From an uncultured Eggerthellaceae bacterium (GTDB lineage: Bacteria > Actinomycetota > Coriobacteriia > Coriobacteriales > Eggerthellaceae): a stretch of 64,000 bases of DNA. The stretch lies in NCBI GenBank assembly GCA_910588905.1, contig CAJURZ010000007.1:25461-89460 (forward strand), written 5' to 3'. This document shows positions 17,557 through 26,344 of the stretch, in pieces (within the stretch, counting starts at the first letter, position 1; each line of letters opens with the position of its first letter). The notes beneath the pieces are model-generated. The model was not told the DNA's origin. It did no database searches and saw nothing but the letters and a program-made list of their open reading frames with translations. The position numbers and the translations under genes were made by a program.

Positions 17557-19599
17557 TCAAGAGGGCCTGCTAAGCGAGAAGGTGAGCCGAGAGAGCTGCC
17601 CATCGGCCTCCACAAGACGCACAGAGATGGCATCTCCCAACCGGTAGACCTCTCCCGAATCGCTCCCGGTGAGCGTGAGGCGCACCGGATCGAAGGCGAA
17701 GTGCTCATCCCCCAGCCCACGCACGGGCAGAAGCCCTTCGGCGCAGTTCTCCAGCTGCACATAGAGCCCATAGCTGGCCACCCCGGAGATGGTAGCCGGG
17801 AAGGCCGTGCCCACGAACTGCTCCATGTAGAGGCACATGAGCGCCCGGGTAGCATCGGTGGAGGCGGCCTCTGCCACCCGCTCCCCCTCTGAGCACCTCT
17901 CGCAGGCAGTGCGCAGCATGTCCTTCTTCTGGGCAGTGCTCCTCTGGTCCCGGGCGAAGGCGAGCTTCAGCAGCCGATGGACCAAGAGGTCAGGATAACG
18001 TCGGATGGGACTCGTGAAGTGGCAGTAGGAATCCAGGCCCAGACCGTAATGGCCCAGGTTCTCCAAGCTGTAATGAGCTCGGGCCATGCAACGGAGGAGC
18101 AACGTGGATACGAGCGTCTCCTCCCGGCGGCCCGCTACGGCCGCAAGCACCTCCTGGATGGCATAGGGGTCCGCCACGGCCAGCTTGCGAGCCATCTCCC
18201 GCGTGAACCATTTGGATTCTTGGAGCACGGGCAAGAGGGCGGCGATGCTGTCAGCAGCCGGAGGCTCGTGGCTGCGGAAGGGACAGGGATAGCCACGCTC
18301 TTCCAAGTAGAGGGCAACAGCCTCGTTAGCGAAGATCATGGCCTCTTCGATGAGCTCAGTGGAACAGGTCTTCTGACGCACTTCGATGGCCCGCGGCTCC
18401 CCCGCCTCATCAAGGCGGACCTTCGCTTCCTTCGTGCGGAACTCAAGGCCTCCATCCCGCTCCCGATGCTGTTGGCGCGCCTGGGCTATACGGTGGGCCA
18501 TCTGAAGGCGCGGACGGATCTCCTCGAGCTCCTCGGCGCCGATGCCCGCCACCGACCCGTGTCCTTCGAGGATATCCAGAGCCCGGTCATAGTCCAACCG
18601 CGCCCGGGAGCGCATGATGGCAGGATAGATGTCCACACCCACCGGCTCCAGTTCCGCATCCAAGAAGATATCCACCGTCATGCATAGCCTATCCTCCCCC
18701 GGCTTGAGGGAGCAGACCTCGTTCGAGAGCTTCTCCGGCAGCATGGGCAAGACCCTATCCGGCAGATACACGCTGCAGGTACGCTCGCGGGCCTCCAGAT
18801 CCAGAGCAGAGCCCTCTTCCACATAGCGGGATACATCGGCGATATGCACTCCCAACCGCCAGACAGCCTTCCCGGGCACGCCAGGTCCCGATGCTGCCTC
18901 CTCCACGGAGAGCGCGTCATCGAAATCCCGCGCGTCGGCGGGGTCTATGGTGAAGACGAACCGCTCCCGGATGTCCTCGTAGCCTTCGGCCAGAGCACCT
19001 ACCACATCCACCGAACAAGCATCCGCCCCCGCAAGGGCCGCAGAGGTGAAGGTCTCCTTGAGCTTATGGCGGGCGATGATCTGCTCTATCAGCAGATCCG
19101 GGTCATCCGCATTGCCGATGACCTCCTCCACCACACCACAAGCGGCAGTGTTCCGCGTGGGATATTCCGTGATGGTCACGCGCACGATGCTCCCCGCAGG
19201 GATATCGGGAGCAGCAGAGCGCTGGGTGAAGATGTCATGGCCGATCCGCGGATCCAAGGGGACCACGATGCCGAAGGGCTCGGCCACCTCATAGCGGCCG
19301 ATGATGCTGCCATGGGCCCGTTCCACGATATTCACGACCCGGGCCTCTTGCTTCTTGCCCCGACGCTGCTCTTCTCGTCGCTCCCGGTGGCCGCGGGATG
19401 CCTCGCGCTTGGTCTCGGCTATCTCAACGGTATCTCCGTCAAAGGCGCCGCCGGTCTTCCTCTTGGGGATGAAGTACTCCCCTTGGGCTGTCTTGACGAA
19501 GCCATAGCCCTGAGGGTTCATCTCTATGATGCCGCGAGCTAGGATGCGCGGCTTACCCCTTGTGGGACCGCGTCGCCCCCGGGACCTCCGTGCGCCCAC
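17557..19599 (-). CDS. rnr: ribonuclease R (RNB-family 3'-5' exoribonuclease)
   Basis: This 680-residue protein has a basic N-terminus, OB/cold-shock domains (ARGIIEMNPQGYGFV), the RNB catalytic core with DPADARDFDDA metal-binding aspartates, and a C-terminal S1 domain (SGVASYGLYVQLEN). It degrades structured RNA and works in rRNA and tmRNA-linked decay. The GTG start at 19599 lies 4 nt after the S41 protease stop. smpB, a frequent partner, is not next to it; efp is. Confidence 0.94.
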   Translation of the reverse strand: MGARRSRGRRGPTRGKPRILARGIIEMNPQGYGFVKTAQGEYFIPKRKTGGAFDGDTVEIAETKREASRGHRERREEQRRGKKQEARVVNIVERAHGSIIGRYEVAEPFGIVVPLDPRIGHDIFTQRSAAPDIPAGSIVRVTITEYPTRNTAACGVVEEVIGNADDPDLLIEQIIARHKLKETFTSAALAGADACSVDVVGALAEGYEDIRERFVFTIDPADARDFDDALSVEEAASGPGVPGKAVWRLGVHIADVSRYVEEGSALDLEARERTCSVYLPDRVLPMLPEKLSNEVCSLKPGEDRLCMTVDIFLDAELEPVGVDIYPAIMRSRARLDYDRALDILEGHGSVAGIGAEELEEIRPRLQMAHRIAQARQQHRERDGGLEFRTKEAKVRLDEAGEPRAIEVRQKTCSTELIEEAMIFANEAVALYLEERGYPCPFRSHEPPAADSIAALLPVLQESKWFTREMARKLAVADPYAIQEVLAAVAGRREETLVSTLLLRCMARAHYSLENLGHYGLGLDSYCHFTSPIRRYPDLLVHRLLKLAFARDQRSTAQKKDMLRTACERCSEGERVAEAASTDATRALMCLYMEQFVGTAFPATISGVASYGLYVQLENCAEGLLPVRGLGDEHFAFDPVRLTLTGSDSGEVYRLGDAISVRLVEADGQLSRLTFSLSRPS

Positions 19600-19603
19600 G
19601 GGG

Positions 19604-20911
19604 TTAAGACCCCTGGCTCTGGCCTATCAAGGACCGAGCCGTATCCAGCGCCACCAGAAGCTGCGTGTCCCCGTCTTCGGTAGTACCCACGATCAGCTCG
19701 GGGGTCACCCCTACCCCGTTGATCCCCCGGCCCGAGGGCGTGAGGTAGTAGGCAGCCGTATAGCGAACGGCTCCGCCGAAGGTGAGCTCACGGACCACCT
19801 GCACGGAACCCTTGCCCATGGTGGTCTGACCCACCGTGGTGGCGCGTTGGTTGTCCTGCAGGGCCGCTGCCAGGACCTCAGCCGCTGCAGAGGTGTACCC
19901 GTTCACCAGCACCACCAACGGAGCCGAGGTCACAGAGGCACCGCTGGCGCTACGCGTGTTGACGCCATCCAAGGTCTGTATGCCCACGAGCGTACCCGAA
20001 GGGACGAAGAAGCTGGCGATGTCCAAAGACTGGGTGAGATATCCGCCGGGATCATCGCGGATATCCAGCACGAATGCCTGAGCCCCCGCGGCAGACAGGT
20101 CCACCAACGCCCGCTTGACCAGCTCAGAGGCATTGGCTGTCAGTTGGCGCAGCTTGATGTATCCAACGCCTTCATCCATCAGCTCAGAGGTCACGTTCTC
20201 CGCCGTGTATTCGCGGCACTCCAAGGTGGTGGTGAACTCGTTGCCATTCTCAGCGTCCATGCTGATGGGGCGCATCCAGGTGACGACGACGTTCTCGCCT
20301 TCCATGCGCCCAAGCGCCCCGATGACCTCGGAAGCCGACCAGACATGACCGGATTCCCCGTTGATGGCCTGGACGAAATCTCCCTTGGTGACGCCCTTGG
20401 CCTGAGCCTCTGACCCTTCCAGCACATCTATGGCATAGGCACGGCCGTTGTAATCGCCGAAGAGGACGCCGATCCCCTGGTATCCCTTGGAGACCGCTTC
20501 CTTGATGTAGGCCTCGTAGCGTTCCTGGTCATAGTATTCCGCGTACGGGTCCTCGGTGGATCTGAGCATGTCTGTCAGCATGGTATCGGTGGCGGTGGCC
20601 AGATGGACCTCATCCAAGCTGTAGGTGGAGAGGATGTCCTCTACCTCGTCCACCCGGGCTGAGAGCGCATCATAGGTGGTCTTCGCCGGCTTGGATACCT
20701 TGCCGCTGTTCATCGTCTCAGAGCCCACGTTGAAACCAAGGAGCTCCGTGAACTGCACATTGGAGCGCAGAGCGAACCCTGCCATGAAGGCGACTATCAC
20801 CACGAGGAAGGTGACGAAGAGGCCCGCGATGCGCTTGTTGCGAGCATGCTCGCGAAAGGAGGCGCTCACCTTCTTGACATAGGCCGTATTCTTGCGCCGC
20901 TTCTCCGCCAT
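19604..20911 (-). CDS. S41 family C-terminal processing protease with PDZ domain, membrane anchored
   Basis: The 435-residue protein has one N-terminal transmembrane helix (about residues 28-50), a PDZ domain (GIGVLFGDYNGRAYAIDV onward) and an S41 catalytic domain. The expected nucleophile Ser lies in NGYTSAAAEVL and the base Lys in TTMGKGSVQ. CtpA/CtpB proteases cut extracytoplasmic protein C-termini in cell-wall or signalling processes. It lies 39 nt after ftsX; a comparable ftsEX-ctpB neighbourhood exists in Bacillus, so a role near division or wall turnover is plausible (inference). Confidence 0.93.
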   Translation of the reverse strand: MAEKRRKNTAYVKKVSASFREHARNKRIAGLFVTFLVVIVAFMAGFALRSNVQFTELLGFNVGSETMNSGKVSKPAKTTYDALSARVDEVEDILSTYSLDEVHLATATDTMLTDMLRSTEDPYAEYYDQERYEAYIKEAVSKGYQGIGVLFGDYNGRAYAIDVLEGSEAQAKGVTKGDFVQAINGESGHVWSASEVIGALGRMEGENVVVTWMRPISMDAENGNEFTTTLECREYTAENVTSELMDEGVGYIKLRQLTANASELVKRALVDLSAAGAQAFVLDIRDDPGGYLTQSLDIASFFVPSGTLVGIQTLDGVNTRSASGASVTSAPLVVLVNGYTSAAAEVLAAALQDNQRATTVGQTTMGKGSVQVVRELTFGGAVRYTAAYYLTPSGRGINGVGVTPELIVGTTEDGDTQLLVALDTARSLIGQSQGS

Positions 20912-20950
20912 GGTCTGAACTGCTTACCCGTGCTGCCAGGTGAGGGGAAG

Positions 20951-21865
20951 CTAGACCTTGAGGTAACGGCGCATGGCGATGGCAGAACCGATGAGGCCGA
21001 TGACGATGCCCGCCACGATGAGGCCGCCGTAGATGAACAGGTACATCATGTCCGGGACCGAGAAATCCAGGAAGCGAATGGCGTTCTGCAGCTGAGGCAG
21101 CGCGAATATGCGCAGAAGCTGGATGACTCCCACCGCCAGCAATGAGCCGATGAGCGCGTGGAGGGCGCCTTCCATGAGGAAGGGCCCGCGGATGAAGCCG
21201 TTAGAAGCACCCACCAAGCGCATGATGGCGATCTCCTTCCGGCGAGCCAGGATAGCCAAGCGGATGGTGTTGTTGATGAAGACCAGCGCGATGAAGATCA
21301 AGAGGATGATCAACGCGATGCCGATATAGCGGATGTAATTGGTCAGCTGGAAGAGCCGCTCCACCGTACCTTGACCATACTTGATGGAATCCCCGGGATT
21401 CGAAGGATCCTCGGAGATGGCCACGTATTCGGGATCAGCCTCGATGGACTGGGCGATGGCCTGGACGGATTGCGGATCCGTCAGCTCGACATCGATGGAG
21501 GCAGGCAGTGGATTAGTGCCATCGAGCTGCTCTATGATCTCAGGGTTGGAGGTCATGGAGTTAGAGAAGTTCTCCAGAGCCTGCTCTTTGGTGGTGAAGG
21601 AAACGGTGTCGACATCCTCCATGTTGGAGATGGTAGCCATGACCGCCTGGATGTCCTCCTGAGATGCCTCATCGGAAACGTAAGCGGTGATGGTGACCTC
21701 GCTCTCAACGGACTGCATGAGGTTGTTGAGCATGGCGCCTGCCACGAAGAACACGCCGATGATGAGCAACGACAGGAAGATGGTGATGATGGACCCCAGA
21801 GCCGTAGAGAGGTTGCGCGTGAAGCCCTGGAGGGATTCCTTGAAGAAGTAGCCGATACTAGACAT
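20951..21865 (-). CDS. ftsX: cell division protein FtsX
   Basis: FtsX (304 aa) is the membrane half of the FtsEX complex that activates peptidoglycan hydrolases. It shows one N-terminal helix, a roughly 120-residue extracellular loop and three C-terminal helices, the FtsX topology, with the [15 protein letters not shown]-type coupling segment (here [16 protein letters not shown]). The start is ATG 21865 ([11 protein letters not shown]), overlapping the ftsE stop by 8 nt; the frame is open upstream but inside ftsE. Confidence 0.94.
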   Translation of the reverse strand: MSSIGYFFKESLQGFTRNLSTALGSIITIFLSLLIIGVFFVAGAMLNNLMQSVESEVTITAYVSDEASQEDIQAVMATISNMEDVDTVSFTTKEQALENFSNSMTSNPEIIEQLDGTNPLPASIDVELTDPQSVQAIAQSIEADPEYVAISEDPSNPGDSIKYGQGTVERLFQLTNYIRYIGIALIILLIFIALVFINNTIRLAILARRKEIAIMRLVGASNGFIRGPFLMEGALHALIGSLLAVGVIQLLRIFALPQLQNAIRFLDFSVPDMMYLFIYGGLIVAGIVIGLIGSAIAMRRYLKV

Positions 21866-22727
21866 CGAACCCGTACACCCCCCGATCCTGGTCGCGAGTG
21901 AGGCGACCGCGCTCAAGGGCGATGACGCGCCTGCGCATGTTGTCTACCATCTCCCGGTCATGGGTGGCCACGAGCACCGTGGTGCCCGTGCGATTGATGC
22001 GCTCCAAGAGATCCATGATGCCGCGGGAGGTCTGGGGGTCCAGGTTCCCGGTAGGCTCGTCGCAGATGAGCAACGGGGGCCTGTTCACGATGGCCCGCGC
22101 GATGGACACGCGCTGCTGCTCACCGCCGGAGAGCTGATCGGGGAGCTTGCCGAACTTCTCCTGGAGACCGACGAGCCTCAACACCTCGGGCACCTGGGTC
22201 TTCACCACGTGCTTGCTCTTGCCGATGACCTCCAAGGCGAAGGCAACGTTCTCGAACACCGTCTTAGAAGGCAGGAGCTTGAAGTCCTGGAAGACGCAGC
22301 CGATGTTGCGGCGCAGATAGGGAACGCGCCAATTCCGCATGGTGGTGAGGTCCTCATCGGCCACATAGATATGGCCCTGGGTGGGCCGTATCTCGCGCGT
22401 GAGGAGCTTGATGAACGTAGACTTCCCTGAGCCGGAATGACCCACGAGGAAGAGGAATTCCCCTGCGTAGATCTGCAACGAGATGTCTGCCAGGGCAGGC
22501 TTGTTAGGCTGCGCCGGATACACCTTGCTGACATGGTCGAAGGTGATGACAGGGGTTCCCAGCTGCGCCCGGGTGGCTTCCACATCCAGTTCGGGCAGGG
22601 TCTGGGTCAACTGGCTCGTGAGCTGGGCCTTGTTCCTGGGCCTACCCTGTGGGCCAGCGGCGTGGCCAGCATGGCTGCCTCGGCGGCCCCCTTGAGGCAT
22701 GGCACCTCGGGATCTATCTATTGCCAC
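21858..22727 (-). CDS. ftsE: cell division ATP-binding protein FtsE with N-terminal extension
   Basis: The ABC ATPase core begins near residue 59 ([12 protein letters not shown]) with Walker [10 protein letters not shown] at 96-104, signature LSGGEQQR and Walker [13 protein letters not shown]. FtsE is normally about 220-230 residues, so this 289-residue form has an extra N-terminus of about 58 residues rich in Gly, Arg and Gln. The GTG start at 22727 is well supported by GGAG 8 nt upstream, so the extension seems real. It heads ftsE-ftsX-S41-rnr-efp. Confidence 0.93.
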   Translation of the reverse strand: MAIDRSRGAMPQGGRRGSHAGHAAGPQGRPRNKAQLTSQLTQTLPELDVEATRAQLGTPVITFDHVSKVYPAQPNKPALADISLQIYAGEFLFLVGHSGSGKSTFIKLLTREIRPTQGHIYVADEDLTTMRNWRVPYLRRNIGCVFQDFKLLPSKTVFENVAFALEVIGKSKHVVKTQVPEVLRLVGLQEKFGKLPDQLSGGEQQRVSIARAIVNRPPLLICDEPTGNLDPQTSRGIMDLLERINRTGTTVLVATHDREMVDNMRRRVIALERGRLTRDQDRGVYGFDV

Positions 22728-22772
22728 AGTACATGCTCCGTATCGATCAATATTCTCAACTGCAACTCATCT

Positions 22773-22778
22773 ATTCTA
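22773..22778 (-). promoter_or_regulatory. candidate -10 element (TAGAAT) for ftsE operon
   Basis: TAGAAT on the minus strand, 45 nt upstream of the ftsE start; it lies just outside the end of the transketolase gene. No good -35 box is visible. Confidence 0.35.
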
Positions 22779-22788
22779 GCAGGTATGC

Positions 22789-23766
22789 TCAAGATCTGCG
22801 ATCCAAAGCCTGCTTAGCCGCAGCGACGATGGCAGCGTTATCAAGGCCGAAGGCGCTCATGAGCTCAGCGAACTGGCCGGATTTGCCGAAATGATCCCGT
22901 ACTGCCACGAATTCGCAAGGAACGGGGTTCTGCTCGGCCAGAAGGCGCGCTACCGCATCCCCCAAGCCCCCCATGATGGAATGCTCCTCGGCTACCACGA
23001 CGCAACGGGTCTTGGCCACCGAAGCCAACAGGGTATCGGCATCCAGCGGCTTCACGGAGAAGGCATCGATCACCTCAGCGCTGATGCCCTGCTCCTCCAA
23101 GACCGCAGCCGCCGTGAGGGCTTCCTCTATCTCCACCCCACAGGCTATGAGGGTGACATCAGACCCTTCCCGCAGCACTTGGGCCTTACCCCATTCCATC
23201 TGGGTTCCGGCGCCATAGACGCAGGGCACGCTCGCCCGACCCATCCTCACGTAGACCGGACCGGGTGTGTGGGCCGCCAGCTTGATGGCGGAGAGCGCTG
23301 CTGCATAGTCAGCGGGTACGAGCACCCTCATGTTCGGGAGCGCCCGCATGAGCGCGATATCCTCCAGCATCTGATGGGTGCCCCCGTCAGGTCCCACGGA
23401 AACGCCCGCATGGGTGGGGCAGATCTTCACATCGAGGTTGGAATAGCAGACCGTGTTGCGGATCTGATCGTAGGCGCGCCCGGTGCCGAAGACGGCGAAG
23501 GAACCCGTGAAGGCCACCTTTCCCGTAAGGGACAGGCCTGCTGCCACGCCTACCATGTTCTGCTCGGCGATGCCCACGTTCACGAGCCGCTGGGCGTTCT
23601 CAGGACTGGAAGCAGCGAGCTTCGCCGTGGTGGTGGAACCGGACAGGTCAGCGTCCACGGCCACCACCGGGACACCCTCGGCGGCCAATTCGATGAGCGC
23701 TGGTCCAAAGGCAGCCCGCGTGGCCTGCCTGGTCTGCCTCTCCTCAGCACTGGCGAGCTTGATCAT
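22789..23766 (-). CDS. transketolase, C-terminal subunit
   Basis: The 325 residues correspond to the pyrimidine-binding and C-terminal domains of transketolase (RLVNVGIAEQNMVGVAAGLS with the catalytic Glu, then the second half ending near FGKSGQFAELM). It pairs with the adjacent N-terminal subunit to transfer two-carbon units in the pentose phosphate pathway. The ATG overlaps the upstream subunit stop by 4 nt. Split transketolases are usual in anaerobic Gram-positive bacteria and archaea. Confidence 0.93.
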   Translation of the reverse strand: MIKLASAEERQTRQATRAAFGPALIELAAEGVPVVAVDADLSGSTTTAKLAASSPENAQRLVNVGIAEQNMVGVAAGLSLTGKVAFTGSFAVFGTGRAYDQIRNTVCYSNLDVKICPTHAGVSVGPDGGTHQMLEDIALMRALPNMRVLVPADYAAALSAIKLAAHTPGPVYVRMGRASVPCVYGAGTQMEWGKAQVLREGSDVTLIACGVEIEEALTAAAVLEEQGISAEVIDAFSVKPLDADTLLASVAKTRCVVVAEEHSIMGGLGDAVARLLAEQNPVPCEFVAVRDHFGKSGQFAELMSAFGLDNAAIVAAAKQALDRRS

Positions 23767-24605
23767 GAGCGGCTCCTCTCGATGCGAGCGGCCCTGAGCT
23801 CCTCCAAGGCCTCTTGGGCTTGATCCACGTTGGGAGCCTTGCCGTGCCAGGAGGCTTCCCCTTCCATGAACGCAACGCCCTTGCCCTTGATGGTGTTCGC
23901 TACGACGAGCTTCGGCCGCCCTTCGCGCGTGGCTCTCATATCCGTCAGCGTATCCACGAGCGCGGCGATGTCATGGCCGTCAACCTCCACTGCCTCCCAA
24001 CCGAAGGCGAGGAACTTGTCCTTGATGCTCTCTGGATTGCAGACATCCTGGGTGCGCCCATCTATCTGGAGCTCGTTGCGGTCGACGATGGTCACGATGT
24101 TGTCGAGCTGCTTGTGGGCGGCGAACATGGCGGCCTCCCAAACCTGGCCTTCCTGGCATTCGCCGTCCCCCAACAGCACGAACACCGTGGAGGAGATGTC
24201 ATCCATCTTGAGCCCCAGCCCCATGCCGCAGGCCACCGAGAGCCCTTGGCCGAGGGAGCCGGTGGACACCTCTACGCCGGACACCAGATGCATGTCCGGA
24301 TGGCCCTGAAGGCGGCTGCCCAGCTTGCGCAGGGTGCGCAGCTCCTCAGGCGGAAGGTACCCGGCTCGGGCTAGGGCGGCATAGAGCGCCGGGGCCGCAT
24401 GGCCCTTCGAGAGGATGAACCGGTCACGGGATGGGCAATGGGCATCTGAAGGGCTGTGCTCCATCACACCACCGAAGTAGAGCGCGGTCAAGATATCAGC
24501 GCAGGAAAGGGAACCGCCCGGGTGCCCGCTTTCCGCTTCGAAGATCATGGAGATGATATCCTCGCGCAATAAGGAGGCCGTCAGGTCTAGGTCTTTGGTA
24601 TCCAC
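23763..24605 (-). CDS. transketolase, N-terminal subunit
   Basis: This 280-residue protein carries the thiamine-diphosphate domain with SGHPGGSLS, SKGHAAPALYA and GDGECQEGQVWEA motifs. The start is GTG 24605 (DTKDLDLTA), because AGAGG lies 7 nt upstream and the length then matches split transketolases. The frame is open about 37 codons further upstream, but that stretch covers the promoter. The two subunits form an operon transcribed divergently from the NifX-like gene. Confidence 0.92.
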   Translation of the reverse strand: MDTKDLDLTASLLREDIISMIFEAESGHPGGSLSCADILTALYFGGVMEHSPSDAHCPSRDRFILSKGHAAPALYAALARAGYLPPEELRTLRKLGSRLQGHPDMHLVSGVEVSTGSLGQGLSVACGMGLGLKMDDISSTVFVLLGDGECQEGQVWEAAMFAAHKQLDNIVTIVDRNELQIDGRTQDVCNPESIKDKFLAFGWEAVEVDGHDIAALVDTLTDMRATREGRPKLVVANTIKGKGVAFMEGEASWHGKAPNVDQAQEALEELRAARIERSRS

Positions 24606-24632
24606 ATGCACCCCTCTTGGATCCGTTGGAGA

Positions 24633-24670
24633 CGATAGGTGAATTCTATCGGATGGGAAGGGGGACGCAA
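24633..24670 (-). promoter_or_regulatory. transketolase promoter with overlapping palindrome
   Basis: On the minus strand TTGCGT (24665-24670) and TAGAAT (24643-24648) are 16 nt apart, a plausible sigma-70 pair ending 38 nt before the start. A perfect inverted repeat CGATAG-7 nt-CTATCG (24633-24651) overlaps the -10 box, as a repressor operator would. Confidence 0.45.
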
Positions 24671-24794
24671 ACGAGGGATCCAGTCTTTCTGAGGGGGCGG
24701 CTCTGATCGGCTCCATGATCCGCTCTCAACGCTGTTGTATCATGCAGGGGATATGAGAGAGGCCGCCCGAGAGGCGGCACAGAAGGAGGACGAG

Positions 24795-25157
24795 ATGAAG
24801 CTAGCTATTCCCAGCGAGACCGCAGAGGGCCTGCAAGCCATGAGGTCAGGTCACTTCGGCCATGCCCCCTATTTCACCGTCGTTGATATCCAGGATGGTG
24901 AGGTGACGGCAGTAGAGGCCGTCAAGAACGCTGACCACGATACCGTGGGATGCGGCGGGGTCATCAGCTTCGCCCTCGGGTTGGGGATCGATGCCATGCT
25001 CACCGTAGGGATGGGAAGGCCTCCCCTCACCCGATTCACCGAAGCGGGCGTGAAGGTCTACTCAGAGCGCACGACACCCATCGTGGGAGATGCCGTGACG
25101 CGCTTTCTGGAAGGCGGATGCCCCTTGATGTCCCTAGAGGATGCCTGCGCGCACTAG
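24795..25157 (+). CDS. NifX/NifB-type dinitrogenase iron-molybdenum cofactor domain protein
   Basis: The 120-residue protein starts MKLAIPSE and contains HFGHAPYFTVVD and the glycine-rich VGCGGVISFALGLGIDAML segment of the small Fe-Mo cofactor-binding superfamily. Such stand-alone proteins are common in anaerobes without nitrogenase and may bind metal clusters; the function is unknown. ATG 24795 has AAGGAGG 5 nt upstream. It is one of three plus-strand genes here, single and flanked by a strong palindromic terminator. Confidence 0.85.
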   Translation: MKLAIPSETAEGLQAMRSGHFGHAPYFTVVDIQDGEVTAVEAVKNADHDTVGCGGVISFALGLGIDAMLTVGMGRPPLTRFTEAGVKVYSERTTPIVGDAVTRFLEGGCPLMSLEDACAH

Positions 25158-25211
25158 CAAGCAGGCCCCAACGGGCCCAGATCAGCTTTGAGCCCCATAT
25201 GGATCGATGAG

Positions 25212-25245
25212 AGAGACGCCCCGGATCCGGGGCGTCTCTTCTGTC
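25212..25245. terminator. bidirectional intrinsic terminator (28-nt perfect palindrome)
   Basis: Positions 25212-25239 form a perfect palindrome with AGAGACGCCCC arms, giving a 12-bp GC-rich stem with a GGATCC-centred tip. On the plus strand TTCTGT follows, ending the NifX-like transcript; on the minus strand it lies 20 nt after the prfB stop, so it can serve both converging genes. Confidence 0.85.
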
Positions 25246-25258
25246 TGAGGTGATAGGG

Positions 25259-26344
25259 CTACTGGCTCACGCGCCACTTGTGATAGCCGATGATGAGCTC
25301 TTCCAGATCCCCATCCAGCACCGCTTCGACATTGCCCGTCTCCATGCCCGTGCGGGTGTCCTTCACCATCTGATAGGGATAGAGCACGTAGTTGCGGATC
25401 TGGCTGCCGAAGGAGTTCTCCATCTTCTCTCCCCGCAGGCCCTCGAGCTCTTCCTGGCGCTTGCGCTCCTCCAACTCGTAGAGCTTCGCCTTGAGCACGC
25501 GGAAGGCTGCTTCCTTGTTCTGGAGCTGGCTCTTCTCGTTCTGGCAGGTGACCACGATGCCCGTAGGCGTGTGAGTGAGCCGCACGGCTGAATCCGTGGT
25601 GTTCACGCACTGGCCACCGGGACCTGAGGAGCGATACACGTCCACCCGCACATCAGCGGGGTTGATCTCCACTTCGATATCGTCTGGCAGGATGGGGAGC
25701 ACCTCCACCCCCGCGAAGGTGGTGTGGCGGCGCTTCTTGTCATCCGTGGGAGAGATGCGCACGAGCCGGTGGACACCGGCCTCGGAGGTGAGCATGCCGA
25801 AGGCGTTCTTGCCTTCCACCTGGATGGTGGCCTTATCGAGCCCGATGCCCTCACCGGGCACCAGGTCAAGCACGGTAACGCTCCAGCCCTTCGCCTCAGC
25901 GTAGCGCTTGTACATCCGGTAGAGCATCTCCGTCCAGTCCTGGGCCTCGAGACCGCCCTGACCGGGGTTGATGGAAAGGATGGCTCCACCGCGGTCGAAC
26001 CGGCCAGAGAACCAGGAGGAGACCTCCAGCCCGTCGAGCATGGTATCCAGCTTCGCCATGCCCGCTTCGTATTCGCCTGCGAAGGCCTCGTCCTCCTCGG
26101 AGAGCTCATAGGCCGCCTGGGCGTCCTCCAGCTGCTGGGCCGCAGCCTCGTATTCGGCTATGGATTCCTTGAGGTCGGCTGCCTCCTTGGACACCTTCTG
26201 GGCCGTCTGGGCGTCATCCCAGAAATCCGGCTCAGCCATGCGCGCGTCCAACGCCTGAGCCTCTTCGCGCAGGGTGTCTACCTTCAGATAGGTGCGAGCG
26301 TCAGCCAGGCGCGACGCCGCCGCTTCCAGCTCCCTATTGGCCAT
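25259..26344 (-). CDS. prfB: peptide chain release factor 2
   Basis: RF2 (361 aa) reads stop codons UAA and UGA. GGQ is at residues 243-245. The codon-recognition loop reads Ser198-Pro199-Thr200 where RF2 normally has Ser-Pro-Phe; RF1 has Pro-x-Thr. No in-frame stop or programmed +1 frameshift is present near codon 25, the site used in many bacteria. The start is ATG 26344, overlapping secA by 11 nt. The secA-prfB order is common in Gram-positive genomes. Confidence 0.95.
   Translation of the reverse strand: MANRELEAAASRLADARTYLKVDTLREEAQALDARMAEPDFWDDAQTAQKVSKEAADLKESIAEYEAAAQQLEDAQAAYELSEEDEAFAGEYEAGMAKLDTMLDGLEVSSWFSGRFDRGGAILSINPGQGGLEAQDWTEMLYRMYKRYAEAKGWSVTVLDLVPGEGIGLDKATIQVEGKNAFGMLTSEAGVHRLVRISPTDDKKRRHTTFAGVEVLPILPDDIEVEINPADVRVDVYRSSGPGGQCVNTTDSAVRLTHTPTGIVVTCQNEKSQLQNKEAAFRVLKAKLYELEERKRQEELEGLRGEKMENSFGSQIRNYVLYPYQMVKDTRTGMETGNVEAVLDGDLEELIIGYHKWRVSQ

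Noticed and set aside
26280-26344. Possible programmed +1 frameshift in prfB near codon 25
   Set aside because: The reading frame is continuous from the ATG through this region and no in-frame TGA with a CTT slip site is present, so RF2 is made without frameshifting.
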